From Streptomyces sp. S.PNR 29 (GTDB taxonomy: Bacteria; Actinomycetota; Actinomycetes; Streptomycetales; Streptomycetaceae), in assembly GCF_030386795.1 (NCBI RefSeq), contig NZ_JANUQM010000001.1, forward strand, positions 368,363-432,362: a DNA stretch of 64,000 nucleotides, written 5' to 3'. The notes under the pieces are model-generated. The model had not been told where the DNA came from. It saw nothing but the letters and a program-made list of their open reading frames with translations, and searched no databases. The translations under genes and the position numbers were made by a program. Within the stretch, counting starts at the first letter, position 1. Every line of letters begins with the position of its first letter. This document shows, in pieces, positions 1 to 7,953 of this stretch.

Positions 1-850
1 CGCCAATTCGTCGGTCGTCGCCGTCAAGCCGAGCACCGGCGAGGTGCTGGCCGTGGCCAACAACCGCGAGGACGCCTTCAACGCGGCCTTCGAGGGCACG
101 GTCGCCCCCGGCTCCACCATGAAGATCATCACCGCCGCGATGCTCATCGACAATGGCGTGACCTCGATGAACGGCCCGGCCCCCTGCCCGGACGACGCCA
201 TGTGGCAGGGCCAGACCTTCAAGAACCTCACCGGCATGCGGCCGGACCTGAACGCCACCCTCGCCCAGAGCTTCATGCGGTCCTGCAACACGGCCTTCAT
301 CAAGCTCATCGACGAGGACCCGCTCACCGACGAGTCGCTGACGACGGAGGCCGAGGCGCGGTTCGGGCTGGGCAAGGACTGGAAGACCGGCATCGTCTCC
401 GTCGACGGGAAGGTCCCCGCCGTCAGCGGCCCGGACCGGGCGGCCAATGCCATAGGGCAGGGCCAGGTCCAGATGAACCCGCTGACCATGGCCTCGGTGA
501 CGGCCACCGCGATCACCGGCACCTTCCGCCAGCCCTACCTGGTGTCGCCGAAGCTCGACGACCGTGAGCTGGCCACCGCCGAGGGCCTGAAGGCGAGCAC
601 CGCCGCCCAGCTGAAGCAGATGATGCGGCTCACCGCCACCCAGGGCACCGCCAAGGAGGCCATGTCCACGCTCGGCGGCGACATCGGCGCCAAGACCGGC
701 TCCGCCGAGGTCGACGGCAGGGACAAGTCCAACAGCTGGTTCACCGGCTTCAGGGACGACGTGGCCGCCGCGGCCATGACCGAGGAGGGCGGCCACGGCG
801 GCGACGCGGCGGGCCCGATTGTCGCAGACGTGCTACGAGCGGGCGGCTGA
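1..850 (+). CDS. Penicillin-binding protein, C-terminal part (truncated by window edge)
   Basis: This is the transpeptidase half of a class B-like penicillin-binding protein; the frame is open from base 2, so the gene starts upstream. Visible active-site motifs are SxxK (GSTMK, near base 113), SCN (RSCNTAF, near base 280) and KTG (AKTGSAE, near base 690). These are the three boxes of a D,D-transpeptidase acting on peptidoglycan outside the membrane. The next gene downstream is a close paralog with the same motif spacing, so the pair looks like a tandem duplication. The protein ends in RAGG, much like the KMGG end of its neighbour. The N-terminal membrane anchor and NTF2-like domain expected from the paralog are outside the window. 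Confidence 0.93.
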   Translation, partial: ANSSVVAVKPSTGEVLAVANNREDAFNAAFEGTVAPGSTMKIITAAMLIDNGVTSMNGPAPCPDDAMWQGQTFKNLTGMRPDLNATLAQSFMRSCNTAFIKLIDEDPLTDESLTTEAEARFGLGKDWKTGIVSVDGKVPAVSGPDRAANAIGQGQVQMNPLTMASVTATAITGTFRQPYLVSPKLDDRELATAEGLKASTAAQLKQMMRLTATQGTAKEAMSTLGGDIGAKTGSAEVDGRDKSNSWFTGFRDDVAAAAMTEEGGHGGDAAGPIVADVLRAGG

Positions 851-903
851 AACACTCCCGCGCGGGACGGGACTCTAGGGTGGGGGCCGTCGTTGGGAAA
901 CGT

Positions 904-939
904 GAGAGCTACGAGAGCTACGAGAGCTACGAGGGCTAC
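904..939 (+). repeat. Four tandem 9-bp repeats upstream of the second PBP gene
   Basis: The unit GAGAGCTAC occurs four times head to tail (the fourth copy is GAGGGCTAC). It lies in the 124-bp gap between the two PBP genes, 36 bp before the GTG start. It could be a slippage-prone leader element; no function is known to me. Confidence 0.8.
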
Positions 940-974
940 GGGGACCCTGGGATTCCGGAAGGAAACGCAAGACA

Positions 975-2648
975 GTGGGCAACAGAAGGCGTGTCGCCGA
1001 GCGACGGAAGACGAGACCCGCCGTGATCGGCGGGGTGATCGCCGTGGCCGTCCTCGGCGCCGGGGCCGGCGCGTACGCGCTGTACGGCGACGGAACGGCC
1101 GGCGACAGCCGGACGCAGACGACGGCCGCCGACCAGAAGCCGAAGATCAAGACCGGCCCGCTCTCGGCGACCGAGGTCACCACCACGGCCCAGCGCTTCC
1201 TCACCGCCTGGCAGCAGGGCAAGGTCACCACGGCGGCGGCCGCGACGGACGACTCGACGGCCGCCGCCGCCCTGCTCACCGGCTACACCAAGGACGCCCA
1301 CATCAAGGACGTCACTCTCACCCCGGGCACCCGCACCGGCGACAAGGTCCCGTTCTCCGTGAAGGGCACGGTGTCGTACCAGGGCGTCAGCAAGCCGCTG
1401 ACGTACGACAGCGCCCTGACCGTCGTACGCGACACCAAGGACGGCAAGCCGCGGGTCGCCTGGCACTCCTCCGTCGTCCACCCCGACCTGAAGGACGGCG
1501 ACGAGCTGGTCACCGGCGAGGCCGGGACCCCGCCGGTCAAGGCGCTCGACCGGGACGGCGGCGAACTGACCAAGGCGAAGTACCCGTCGCTGGGCCCGGT
1601 CCTGGACGGGCTGCGCGAGAAGTACGGCAAGACGGCCGGCGGCAGGGCGGGCGTCGAACTGCGCGTGGTCCGCGGCAAGGCGTCCAAGAAGGACGAGCTG
1701 TCCGACAAGACGCTGCTGGAGCTGAGCAAGGGCACGCCGGGCACGGTGAAGACCACGCTCAGCCCGGCCATGCAGGCCGCCGCCGAGGAGCAGGTGGCCA
1801 AGCGGCCCCGGGCGTCCGTCGTGGCGCTGCGGCCGTCGACGGGCGAGATCCTGGCCGTGGCGAACTCCTCGCACGGCTTCAACACCGCCTTCCAGGGCTC
1901 CCTCGCCCCCGGCTCCACCATGAAGGTCATCACCTCGTCACTGCTGATCGACAAGGGACTGGCGTCGGCGGACAAGCCGCACCCGTGCCCGAAGTACTTC
2001 ACCTACGGCGGCTGGAAGTTCCAGAACGACGACAAGTTCCAGATCAAGGGCGGCACGTTCAAGGCCAGCTTCGCCCGCTCCTGCAACACCGCCTTCATCA
2101 GCCAGGCGCCGAAGCTCAAGAACGACGACCTGACCAAGCAGGCGCAGCAGGTCTTCGGCCTGGGCATGAACAACTGGGCGATCGGCGTCCCGTCCTTCGA
2201 CGGATCGGTGCCGGTGCAGAGCGCGGCCCAGATGGCGGCCTCCCTCATCGGCCAGGGCGGGGTGCGCATGAACCCGCTGAACATGGCGTCGGTGTCGGCG
2301 ACGGTCAGGACGGGTGAGTTCCACCAGCCGTACCTGGTGTCCCCGAAGGTCGACAACCGCAAGCTGGCCACGGCCTCCCGCACGATGTCCGCGTCCACGC
2401 TCTCCCAGCTGCGCGAGCTGATGTCCTACACGGCGGCGTACGGCACGGCGGCCGAGGCGATGTCCGGGGTCGGCGGTGACGTCGGCGCGAAGACCGGCTC
2501 CGCGGAGGTCGACGGCCAGAAGAAGCCCAACGGCTGGTTCACCGCGTACCGGGGCGACCTGGCGGCGGCCGGCGTGGTCCAGGCGGGCGGCCACGGCGGC
2601 GACACGGCGGGCCCCATCGTGGCGTCGCTGCTCAAGATGGGCGGCTGA
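975..2648 (+). CDS. Penicillin-binding protein (NTF2-like plus transpeptidase)
   Basis: A 557-residue peptidoglycan D,D-transpeptidase. It has a short basic N-terminus, one membrane anchor (about residues 16-36), a region resembling the MecA_N/NTF2-like domain (about 55-160), a linker/dimerisation stretch and the transpeptidase domain (about 260-557). Active-site boxes are Ser314-Thr-Met-Lys317, Ser369-Cys-Asn371 and Lys506-Thr-Gly. The GTG start is chosen because GGAAGGAAAC lies about 9 nt upstream. It is a tandem paralog of the truncated upstream gene and sits just before a converging ssgE-like gene, which fits a role in hyphal or spore wall synthesis. The exact morphogenetic role is inference. 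Confidence 0.95.
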   Translation: MGNRRRVAERRKTRPAVIGGVIAVAVLGAGAGAYALYGDGTAGDSRTQTTAADQKPKIKTGPLSATEVTTTAQRFLTAWQQGKVTTAAAATDDSTAAAALLTGYTKDAHIKDVTLTPGTRTGDKVPFSVKGTVSYQGVSKPLTYDSALTVVRDTKDGKPRVAWHSSVVHPDLKDGDELVTGEAGTPPVKALDRDGGELTKAKYPSLGPVLDGLREKYGKTAGGRAGVELRVVRGKASKKDELSDKTLLELSKGTPGTVKTTLSPAMQAAAEEQVAKRPRASVVALRPSTGEILAVANSSHGFNTAFQGSLAPGSTMKVITSSLLIDKGLASADKPHPCPKYFTYGGWKFQNDDKFQIKGGTFKASFARSCNTAFISQAPKLKNDDLTKQAQQVFGLGMNNWAIGVPSFDGSVPVQSAAQMAASLIGQGGVRMNPLNMASVSATVRTGEFHQPYLVSPKVDNRKLATASRTMSASTLSQLRELMSYTAAYGTAAEAMSGVGGDVGAKTGSAEVDGQKKPNGWFTAYRGDLAAAGVVQAGGHGGDTAGPIVASLLKMGG

Positions 2649-2996
2649 TCAGCCCCTGACGGGTTCGGCCGTCGCCGTGTAGGTCCGCCGCAGGAAGCGC
2701 AGCAGTGTCTTCCGGTCGAACTGCACCACAGAAACGTGCTGCGCGGAGTGGAACTCGACGACGGCCTGCACCCGCCCGAGCGGCCACACCCGCACGCCCC
2801 CGCTGCCGACCGGAGCCCTCAGCCCCTGCTCCAGCAACGACCGCGAGCAGGTCCACTCGGGCAGTCCGGGCAGGCCGATCCGCACCGAGCGCGGGTCGGC
2901 CTCGGGGTCGTAGCGCAGCCTGACCGGAACGGCACGGTCGTCGTCGGCCTCGTCGGTGAGGAGGTGGGCTCGCGCATACTGCTCGACTACGGCCAT
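2649..2996 (-). CDS. ssgE: SsgA-like sporulation/cell-division protein (probably SsgE)
   Basis: A 115-residue member of the SsgA-like protein (SALP) family, which is found only in morphologically complex actinobacteria. The core signature is visible: RYDPEADPRSVR near residue 28, the WTCSRSLLEQGL stretch, GDVRVWP-like GGVRVWPLG, and a C-terminal FLRRTY segment. SALPs guide septum placement and spore wall assembly or separation. The neighbourhood (two PBP genes on one side, a metal transporter on the other) matches my recollection of S. coelicolor ssgE, hence the symbol; SALP paralogs cannot be told apart with certainty without alignment. It converges on the PBP gene (stop codons abut) and is divergent from nikMN. 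Confidence 0.9.
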   Translation of the reverse strand: MAVVEQYARAHLLTDEADDDRAVPVRLRYDPEADPRSVRIGLPGLPEWTCSRSLLEQGLRAPVGSGGVRVWPLGRVQAVVEFHSAQHVSVVQFDRKTLLRFLRRTYTATAEPVRG

Positions 2997-3107
2997 CGAA
3001 CGGCCCTCTCACGCTGCGTACTGTGTGCGAACATCCTGCGAGTATTTCTCCTCTAATGTCCCATATTTTCCGTAATACGCCCCCGGGAATGGACAAGGCG
3101 CTCGCTC

Positions 3108-3138
3108 TTGCAAGCCATTCGCAACAAGCCACTATCAT
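3108..3138 (+). promoter_or_regulatory. nikMN promoter with Nur-box-like direct repeat
   Basis: TGCAA-N5-TCGCAA at 3109-3124 matches the Streptomyces Nur (nickel uptake regulator, Fur family) box tGCaa-N5-ttGCaa except for one base. It overlaps a -35 candidate TTGCAA (3108-3113); a -10 candidate TATCAT lies at 3133-3138. The predicted start of transcription falls on the GTG of nikMN at 3145, so the message would be leaderless. The -35/-10 spacing of 19 bp is slightly long. Confidence 0.6.
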
Positions 3139-3144
3139 CGAACG

Positions 3145-4200
3145 GTGCATGTACCTGACGGATTCATCGACGCCCCCACCTCCGCCGTGACCGGAGTCGT
3201 CGCCGCGGGCGCCGTCGCGGTGAGCCTGCGCGGCGCGCGCCGCGAGCTCGACGAGCGGACGGCACCGCTGGCGGGCCTCGTGGCGGCGTTCATCTTCGCG
3301 GTGCAGATGCTGAACTTCCCCGTCGCGGCGGGGACCAGCGGCCATCTGCTGGGCGGCGCGCTCGCCGCGATACTCGTCGGCCCCTTCACAGGGGTCCTGT
3401 GCGTCTCCGTCGTCCTGCTCATGCAGGGCATCCTCTTCGCGGACGGCGGCCTGACCGCGCTCGGCGTGAACATCACCGACATGGCGATCGTCACGACGGT
3501 CGTCGCGTACGCCGTCTTCCGCGGGCTGGTGAAGGTCCTGCCGCGTGTGCGCCGGTCCGTCACCGCCGCCTCCTTCGTCGCCGCGCTCGTCTCCGTACCG
3601 GCCTCGGCTCTGGTCTTCACCCTCCTCTACTGGATCGGCGGCACCACCGACGTCTCGATCGGCAAGGTCGCCGGCGCCATGGTCGGCGTGCACCTCCTGA
3701 TCGGCCTCGGTGAGGCCGCGATCACCGCGGCCACCGTAGGCGCCGTCATCGCCGTACGCCCGGACCTGGTGTACGGGGCTCGGGGCCTGCAGCAGCGGCT
3801 CAAGCTGCGGGTGAACGGCGAACTCGTCGACGCACCCGAGGCCGAGCCCGCGCCCGTCGCCGCCGGCTCCCACCGCAAGGTGTGGGCGGCGGGCCTCGTC
3901 ACGTCCCTCCTCCTCGCCGGGTTCGTCAGCTTCTACGCCTCCGCCGACCCCGACGGGCTGGAGAAGGTCGCCGCCGACCAGGGCATCGACAAGAAGGCCG
4001 AGGAGCACGCGACCGCCGACTCCCCGCTCGCCGACTACGGCGTCAAGGACATCGAGGACGCCCGTCTGTCCGGCGGTCTCGCCGGTGTCATCGGGGTCGG
4101 CGTCACGGTCGTCGCGGGCAGCGCGGTGTTCCGGGCGGTGCGTCGCCGCCGTACGGCCGACAGCTCGCCGACGGACACCGGCGCGAGGACGAGCGTCTGA
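3145..4200 (+). CDS. nikMN: ECF-type nickel/cobalt importer, fused substrate-binding subunits (NikMN/CbiMN)
   Basis: A 351-residue membrane protein. Residues 1-220 are a CbiM/NikM S-component that begins MHVPDGFID; in NikM the amino terminus and His2 coordinate the metal, so the start codon is fixed by function. The C-terminal part carries the PDGLE motif (about residues 268-272) and a final membrane helix, the CbiN/NikN-like module, fused here in one chain. The start is GTG with no visible Shine-Dalgarno sequence, in line with a leaderless transcript. It is followed immediately by the T-component and ATPase genes. No cobalamin riboswitch is apparent in the 148-bp upstream region, while a Nur-box-like repeat is, so nickel is the more likely substrate. 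That last point is inference. Confidence 0.92.
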   Translation: MHVPDGFIDAPTSAVTGVVAAGAVAVSLRGARRELDERTAPLAGLVAAFIFAVQMLNFPVAAGTSGHLLGGALAAILVGPFTGVLCVSVVLLMQGILFADGGLTALGVNITDMAIVTTVVAYAVFRGLVKVLPRVRRSVTAASFVAALVSVPASALVFTLLYWIGGTTDVSIGKVAGAMVGVHLLIGLGEAAITAATVGAVIAVRPDLVYGARGLQQRLKLRVNGELVDAPEAEPAPVAAGSHRKVWAAGLVTSLLLAGFVSFYASADPDGLEKVAADQGIDKKAEEHATADSPLADYGVKDIEDARLSGGLAGVIGVGVTVVAGSAVFRAVRRRRTADSSPTDTGARTSV

Positions 4201-4201
4201 C

Positions 4202-4963
4202 ATGGGTGCCGGTCACGCTCACAAGCTCTACCGGCACGGGCACTCGCCCGTGCACGCCCTGCCACCGCACACCAAGCTCGCCGCGACCTTCGCGTTCGTG
4301 GTGGTCGTGGTGTCGACGCCGAGGGAGGCGATGTGGGCGTTCGGCCTGTACGCCGCACTGCTCGCGGTCGTCGCGTCCGTGGCCCGCGTCCCGGCCGGGT
4401 TCCTGCTCAGGCGACTGCTGATCGAGGTGCCGTTCGTCGCCTTCGCCGTCCTGATGCCGTTCGTGGCGGAGGGCGAGCGGACCGAGGTGCTGGGCATGTC
4501 GCTGAGCGTCAGCGGCCTGTGGGGCGCCTGGAACGTGCTGGCCAAGGGCACGCTGGGCGTCGCCGCCTCGGTGCTCCTCGCTTCCACGACCGAGCTGCGG
4601 GAACTCCTCCTCGGCCTGCAGCGGCTCAGGCTCCCTCCGCTGCTCGTCCAGATCGCCTCCTTCATGATCCGCTACGGCGACGTCATCACCGGCGAGATGC
4701 GGCGGATGCGGATCGCCCGGGAGTCACGCGGCTTCGAGGCACGCGGGATCAGGCACTGGGGCGTGCTGGCGAAGTCCGCGGGCGCCCTGTTCATCCGCTC
4801 CTACGAGCGCGGGGAGCGCGTGCACCTGGCCATGGTGAGCCGGGGTTACGCCGGTTCCATGCCGGTCATCGACGAGGTGACCGCCTCCCGGGCGCAGTGG
4901 TCGTACGCGCTCACCCTCCCCTTCACCGCGCTCGTCGTCTGTCTGCTGGGATGGATGCTGTGA
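4202..4963 (+). CDS. nikQ: ECF transporter T component (CbiQ/NikQ)
   Basis: Transmembrane coupling subunit of the metal ECF importer, 253 residues. The family's alanine-arginine coupling motifs are visible in the cytoplasmic loop (RRMRIARESRGFEARG near residue 165), and there are about five hydrophobic helices. The ATG at 4202 was chosen because it starts one base after the nikMN stop codon and gives a His-rich N-terminus (GHAHKLYRHGH). A longer reading frame starting at 4085 would overlap nikMN heavily. The His cluster might bind metal, but that is not established. It overlaps the next gene by a few bases, so the three genes form one operon. Confidence 0.92.
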   Translation: MGAGHAHKLYRHGHSPVHALPPHTKLAATFAFVVVVVSTPREAMWAFGLYAALLAVVASVARVPAGFLLRRLLIEVPFVAFAVLMPFVAEGERTEVLGMSLSVSGLWGAWNVLAKGTLGVAASVLLASTTELRELLLGLQRLRLPPLLVQIASFMIRYGDVITGEMRRMRIARESRGFEARGIRHWGVLAKSAGALFIRSYERGERVHLAMVSRGYAGSMPVIDEVTASRAQWSYALTLPFTALVVCLLGWML

Positions 4964-5709
4964 CAGCTTCTCTGGAGGTCTCCGGCCTCGCCTTCGCGTA
5001 CCCCGACGGCCACCAGGCCCTGTTCGGCGTCGACTTCACCATCGCGCGCGGCGAGCGGGTCGCGCTGCTCGGGCCGAACGGCGCCGGCAAGACGACCCTG
5101 GTGCTGCACCTCAACGGCATCCTGACCGGCGGCACGGGCGCGGTGCGGGTCGCCGGGCTGCCCGTCGGCAGGCAGCACATGGCGGAGATCCGGCGCCGGG
5201 TCGGCATCGTCTTCCAGGACCCGGACGACCAGCTCTTCATGCCGACCGTCCGGGAGGACGTGGCGTTCGGACCCGCGGCGGCCGGGCTGAGGGGCCCGGA
5301 GCTGGAGGAGCGCGTGGACCGGGCGCTGGAACGGGTCGGCATGGCCGAGTTCAAGGACCGCCCGCCGCACCACCTCTCCTTCGGCCAGCGGCGCCGGGTG
5401 GCCGTGGCGACCGTCCTCGCCATGGAGCCGGAGATCCTCGTCCTGGACGAGCCGTCGTCCAACCTCGACCCGGCCTCACGGCGCGAACTGGCCGACATCC
5501 TGCGGTCGCTGGACGTGACGGTGCTGATGGTCACGCACGACCTGCCCTACGCGCTGGAGCTGTGCCCGCGTTCGCTGATCCTGAGCGAGGGCGTGATCGC
5601 CGCGGACGGGAAGACGGCGGAACTGCTCGCCGACGACGAGCTGATGCGCGCCCACCGGCTGGAGCTGCCCTTCGGCTTCGACCCGCGCTCCGTGACAATG
5701 GGCGCGTGA
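4951..5709 (+). CDS. nikO: ECF transporter ATPase (CbiO/NikO)
   Basis: ABC-type ATPase that powers the metal importer, about 252 residues. It has Walker A LLGPNGAGKTT, Q-loop FQDPDDQLF, a divergent signature LSFGQRRRVA, Walker B ILVLDEPSS, and the H-loop VTHDLPYA. The start is either ATG 4951 or GTG 4960. The latter overlaps the nikQ stop as GTGA, a common coupling arrangement, and is a serious alternative. The gene ends in another GTGA overlap with the downstream MarR-type regulator, so the peroxide regulator may be co-transcribed with the nickel importer. Confidence 0.93.
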   Translation: MDAVTASLEVSGLAFAYPDGHQALFGVDFTIARGERVALLGPNGAGKTTLVLHLNGILTGGTGAVRVAGLPVGRQHMAEIRRRVGIVFQDPDDQLFMPTVREDVAFGPAAAGLRGPELEERVDRALERVGMAEFKDRPPHHLSFGQRRRVAVATVLAMEPEILVLDEPSSNLDPASRRELADILRSLDVTVLMVTHDLPYALELCPRSLILSEGVIAADGKTAELLADDELMRAHRLELPFGFDPRSVTMGA

Positions 5710-6176
5710 CGAACGAGAAGCCCGCGGCCGGGGGCGCCTCACTCCTGCTGGAGGACCAGCTCTGCTTCGCGCTGTACGCGGCCCAGCGGGCGGTGACGTC
5801 CGCCTACCGCCCGCTCCTCGACGAACTCGGCCTCACCTACCCGCAGTACCTCGTGCTGCTGGTCCTCTGGGAACGCGGCGAGACGGCCGTCAAGGAGCTG
5901 GCCGCCGCGTTGAGGCTCGACTACGGCACGGTCTCGCCGCTGCTGAAGCGGCTGGAGTCGGCGGGGCTCGTCCGCCGGGAGCGCTCGGCGCACGACGAGC
6001 GCTCCGTGCTGGTCGCCTGCACCGGGCGCGGGGAGGAGCTGCGGGAGCGCGCGGCGCGCGTACCGGGCGCGCTGCTCGCGGCGACGGGGCTCGGTGCGCC
6101 GGAGGTCGCGCGTCTGCGCGAGGAGCTGTGGCGGCTGGCGGAGAGCACCCAGGAGGCCGCGGACCGCCCGCGCTGA
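5706..6176 (+). CDS. MarR-family peroxide-sensing repressor (OhrR-like)
   Basis: A 156-residue winged-helix regulator. Cys20 in the EDQLCFALYAAQR segment is at the place of the OhrR peroxidatic cysteine, which on oxidation by organic hydroperoxides releases DNA. The helix-turn-helix and wing follow (LKELAAALRLDYGTVSPLL, then RRERSAHDERS). The start is the GTG overlapping the nikO stop (GTGA). The next gene is an Ohr peroxidase, and a palindrome lies between them, which supports repression of ohr by this protein. Only one conserved Cys is evident, so it may be a one-Cys type OhrR. Confidence 0.9.
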   Translation: MTNEKPAAGGASLLLEDQLCFALYAAQRAVTSAYRPLLDELGLTYPQYLVLLVLWERGETAVKELAAALRLDYGTVSPLLKRLESAGLVRRERSAHDERSVLVACTGRGEELRERAARVPGALLAATGLGAPEVARLREELWRLAESTQEAADRPR

Positions 6177-6193
6177 GCTCGGGTTACCCACGG

Positions 6194-6213
6194 TTGCTAC
6201 CCCCTGGTAACAA
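6194..6213. promoter_or_regulatory. Candidate OhrR operator upstream of ohr
   Basis: TTGCTACC-CCCT-GGTAACAA is an inverted repeat with 7 of 8 positions paired. It sits in the ohrR-ohr gap and resembles known OhrR sites with TTG...CAA ends. Overlap with promoter elements could not be fixed. Confidence 0.55.
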
Positions 6214-6282
6214 GGGCGTCGGCCCCTGCGGATACCTTGTGCACGATGTACTTGTGGGCACCTGTTCCGGGGGAGGGCAGCC

Positions 6283-6729
6283 ATGACTGACGGCACCGCC
6301 GTCGACACCCGTCCGACGAAGATCATGTACGTCGCCGAGGCCACCGCGCACGGCGGACGTGACGGCTATGTCACCAGCCAGGACGGCCAGCTGGCGCTGA
6401 AGGTGGCGATGCCCCCGGAGCTGGGCGGCGACGGCAACGGCACCAACCCGGAGCAGCTGTTCGCGGCCGGTTACAGCTCCTGCTTCCACAACGCCCTGAT
6501 CCTCGTCGGCAACCGGGAGGGCTACGACCTGACCGGCTCCACGGTCGCCGCGAAGGTCGGCATCGGCCCCAACAAGCATCGCGGCTACGGCCTCGCGGTC
6601 GCCCTCAGCGTCTCCCTCCCGGTCCTGGATGCGGACCTGGCGGCGAAGCTGGTGGACGCGGCCCACGCGGTGTGCCCGTACTCGAACGCGACCCGCGGGA
6701 ACATCGACGTGACGATCCTGCTTGGGTGA
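6283..6729 (+). CDS. ohr: Organic hydroperoxide reductase (Ohr/OsmC family)
   Basis: A 148-residue thiol peroxidase that reduces organic and lipid hydroperoxides. The two redox cysteines lie in the family contexts: Cys67 in GYSSCFHNAL and Cys131 in AVCPYSNATRGN. The EQLFAAGYSSC signature is that of the Ohr rather than the OsmC branch. The ATG start has a strong GGGGGAGGG ribosome binding site 5-8 nt upstream. It pairs with the OhrR-like gene before it. S. coelicolor has several ohr genes; this would be the one near the nickel importer. Confidence 0.95.
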   Translation: MTDGTAVDTRPTKIMYVAEATAHGGRDGYVTSQDGQLALKVAMPPELGGDGNGTNPEQLFAAGYSSCFHNALILVGNREGYDLTGSTVAAKVGIGPNKHRGYGLAVALSVSLPVLDADLAAKLVDAAHAVCPYSNATRGNIDVTILLG

Positions 6730-6763
6730 GTAGGACGTACCCGCGAACAGGAGGAGCACGGAC

Positions 6764-7927
6764 GTGGACGTGAACGGCACAGTGGCCGAGGGCTTCGAGC
6801 CGGTCAGGGAAGCGTTCGTACGGAACTTCGAGGCGCTCGGGGACCGGGGCGCGGCGGTCGCCGTCTACCGGCGCGGGCGCAAGGTCGTCGATCTGTGGGG
6901 CGGCACGAAGGACGTCGACGGCACCGAGCCCTGGGAGCGGGGCACGGCCCAGGTGATGCGCTCGGCGACGAAGGGCGTCGCCGCCGCCGTACCGCTGCTG
7001 CTGCACCAGCGCGGGGAGCTGGACCTGGACGCTCCGGTCGGTCACTACTGGCCGGAGTTCAAGGCGCGCGGCAAGGAACGGGTGCTGGTCCGGCAGGTGC
7101 TCAACCACCGGGCGGGGCTGCCCGTCCTCGACCACCCGCTCACGCCGCAGGACGCCCTCGATCCGCTGCGGGGCCCGCAGGCGGTGGCCGCGCAGGCCCT
7201 TTCCTGGGAGCCGGGCACGGACCACGGCTACCACGCGCTGACGTACGGCTGGATGCTCGACGAACTGGTCCGCCGCGTGACGGGCCGGAGCACCGGCGAG
7301 TGGATCGCGGCGGAGATCGCCGCCCCGCTGGGGCTGGATCTGTGGCTGGGCCTGCCGGGGACGGAGGAGGCGGCGGGACGGACCGGCCGCGTGGGCCGGG
7401 TCGACGGCCCCGAGCCCACCGGGGGCCTGCGCGTCCGTCCCAAGAAGTCGGTCACCGAGGCCTACGACGACCCGTCCTCGCTCACCCGCCGCGCCTTCGC
7501 CGCGATCACCCCCTTCCCCGACCAGAACGACCCCGCCTACCGCGCGGCGGCCCTCCCCGCGACCAACGGCATAGCCACGGCCGACGGGTTGGCGCGCTTC
7601 TACGCGGCACTGATCGGCGAGGTCGACGGCGTACGGCTGTTCAGCCCGGCCACGGCCGAGCTGGCCCGCGCCGAGGAGTCGGCGGGTCCCGACCGCGTCC
7701 TGGTGGTGAACACCCGCTTCGGCCTCGGCTACATGCTGCACGGCAGCGCGTCCCCGCTCCTCGGCCCCGGTTCGTTCGGACACCCGGGACGGGGCGGCGC
7801 CCTCGGCTTCGCCGACCCGGAGTCCGGCATCGCCTTCGGCTATGTGACCAACGGCTTCCGCAAGACGGTGACGGCGGATCCGAGGGCGCAGGCGCTGGTA
7901 CGGGCGGTACGGCAGACCGCCCTCTGA
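6764..7927 (+). CDS. Serine hydrolase of the beta-lactamase/class C fold (EstB-type esterase)
   Basis: A 387-residue protein of the beta-lactamase (PF00144-type) family. SATKG near residue 68 is the SxxK catalytic motif, and YHALTYGW near residue 157 supplies the tyrosine box. A C-terminal FGHPGRGG segment matches the HxG-type third box. No signal peptide is seen, so it is probably a cytoplasmic esterase or D-amino-peptidase-like enzyme rather than a true lactamase; the substrate cannot be told. The GTG start is preceded by GGAGG. It follows ohr by 34 bp and may share its transcript. A hairpin overlaps its stop codon. Confidence 0.88.
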   Translation: MDVNGTVAEGFEPVREAFVRNFEALGDRGAAVAVYRRGRKVVDLWGGTKDVDGTEPWERGTAQVMRSATKGVAAAVPLLLHQRGELDLDAPVGHYWPEFKARGKERVLVRQVLNHRAGLPVLDHPLTPQDALDPLRGPQAVAAQALSWEPGTDHGYHALTYGWMLDELVRRVTGRSTGEWIAAEIAAPLGLDLWLGLPGTEEAAGRTGRVGRVDGPEPTGGLRVRPKKSVTEAYDDPSSLTRRAFAAITPFPDQNDPAYRAAALPATNGIATADGLARFYAALIGEVDGVRLFSPATAELARAEESAGPDRVLVVNTRFGLGYMLHGSASPLLGPGSFGHPGRGGALGFADPESGIAFGYVTNGFRKTVTADPRAQALVRAVRQTAL

Positions 7928-7941
7928 CCCTCTTTCAGAGG
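7921..7941. terminator. Hairpin over the esterase stop codon
   Basis: CCTCTGA-N7-TCAGAGG is a perfect 7-bp stem. It begins inside the last codons and lies between two converging genes, so it may terminate both. There is no long T run. Confidence 0.5.
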
Positions 7942-7953
7942 TGGAGGGGGCTT

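Noticed and set aside
904..939. The tandem 9-bp repeats as a CRISPR array
   Set aside because: The units are contiguous with no spacers, and there are no cas genes.
893..2317. Long Arg-rich frame overlapping the second PBP
   Set aside because: It is an out-of-frame shadow; the PBP motifs and ribosome site fix frame 975.
3062..3144. Cobalamin riboswitch before nikMN
   Set aside because: I see no B12-box-like core, and the gap is too short; a leaderless start fits better.
2632..4203. 523-residue minus-strand frame over nikMN
   Set aside because: The composition is that of an antisense shadow with no domain; the plus strand has clear transporter motifs.
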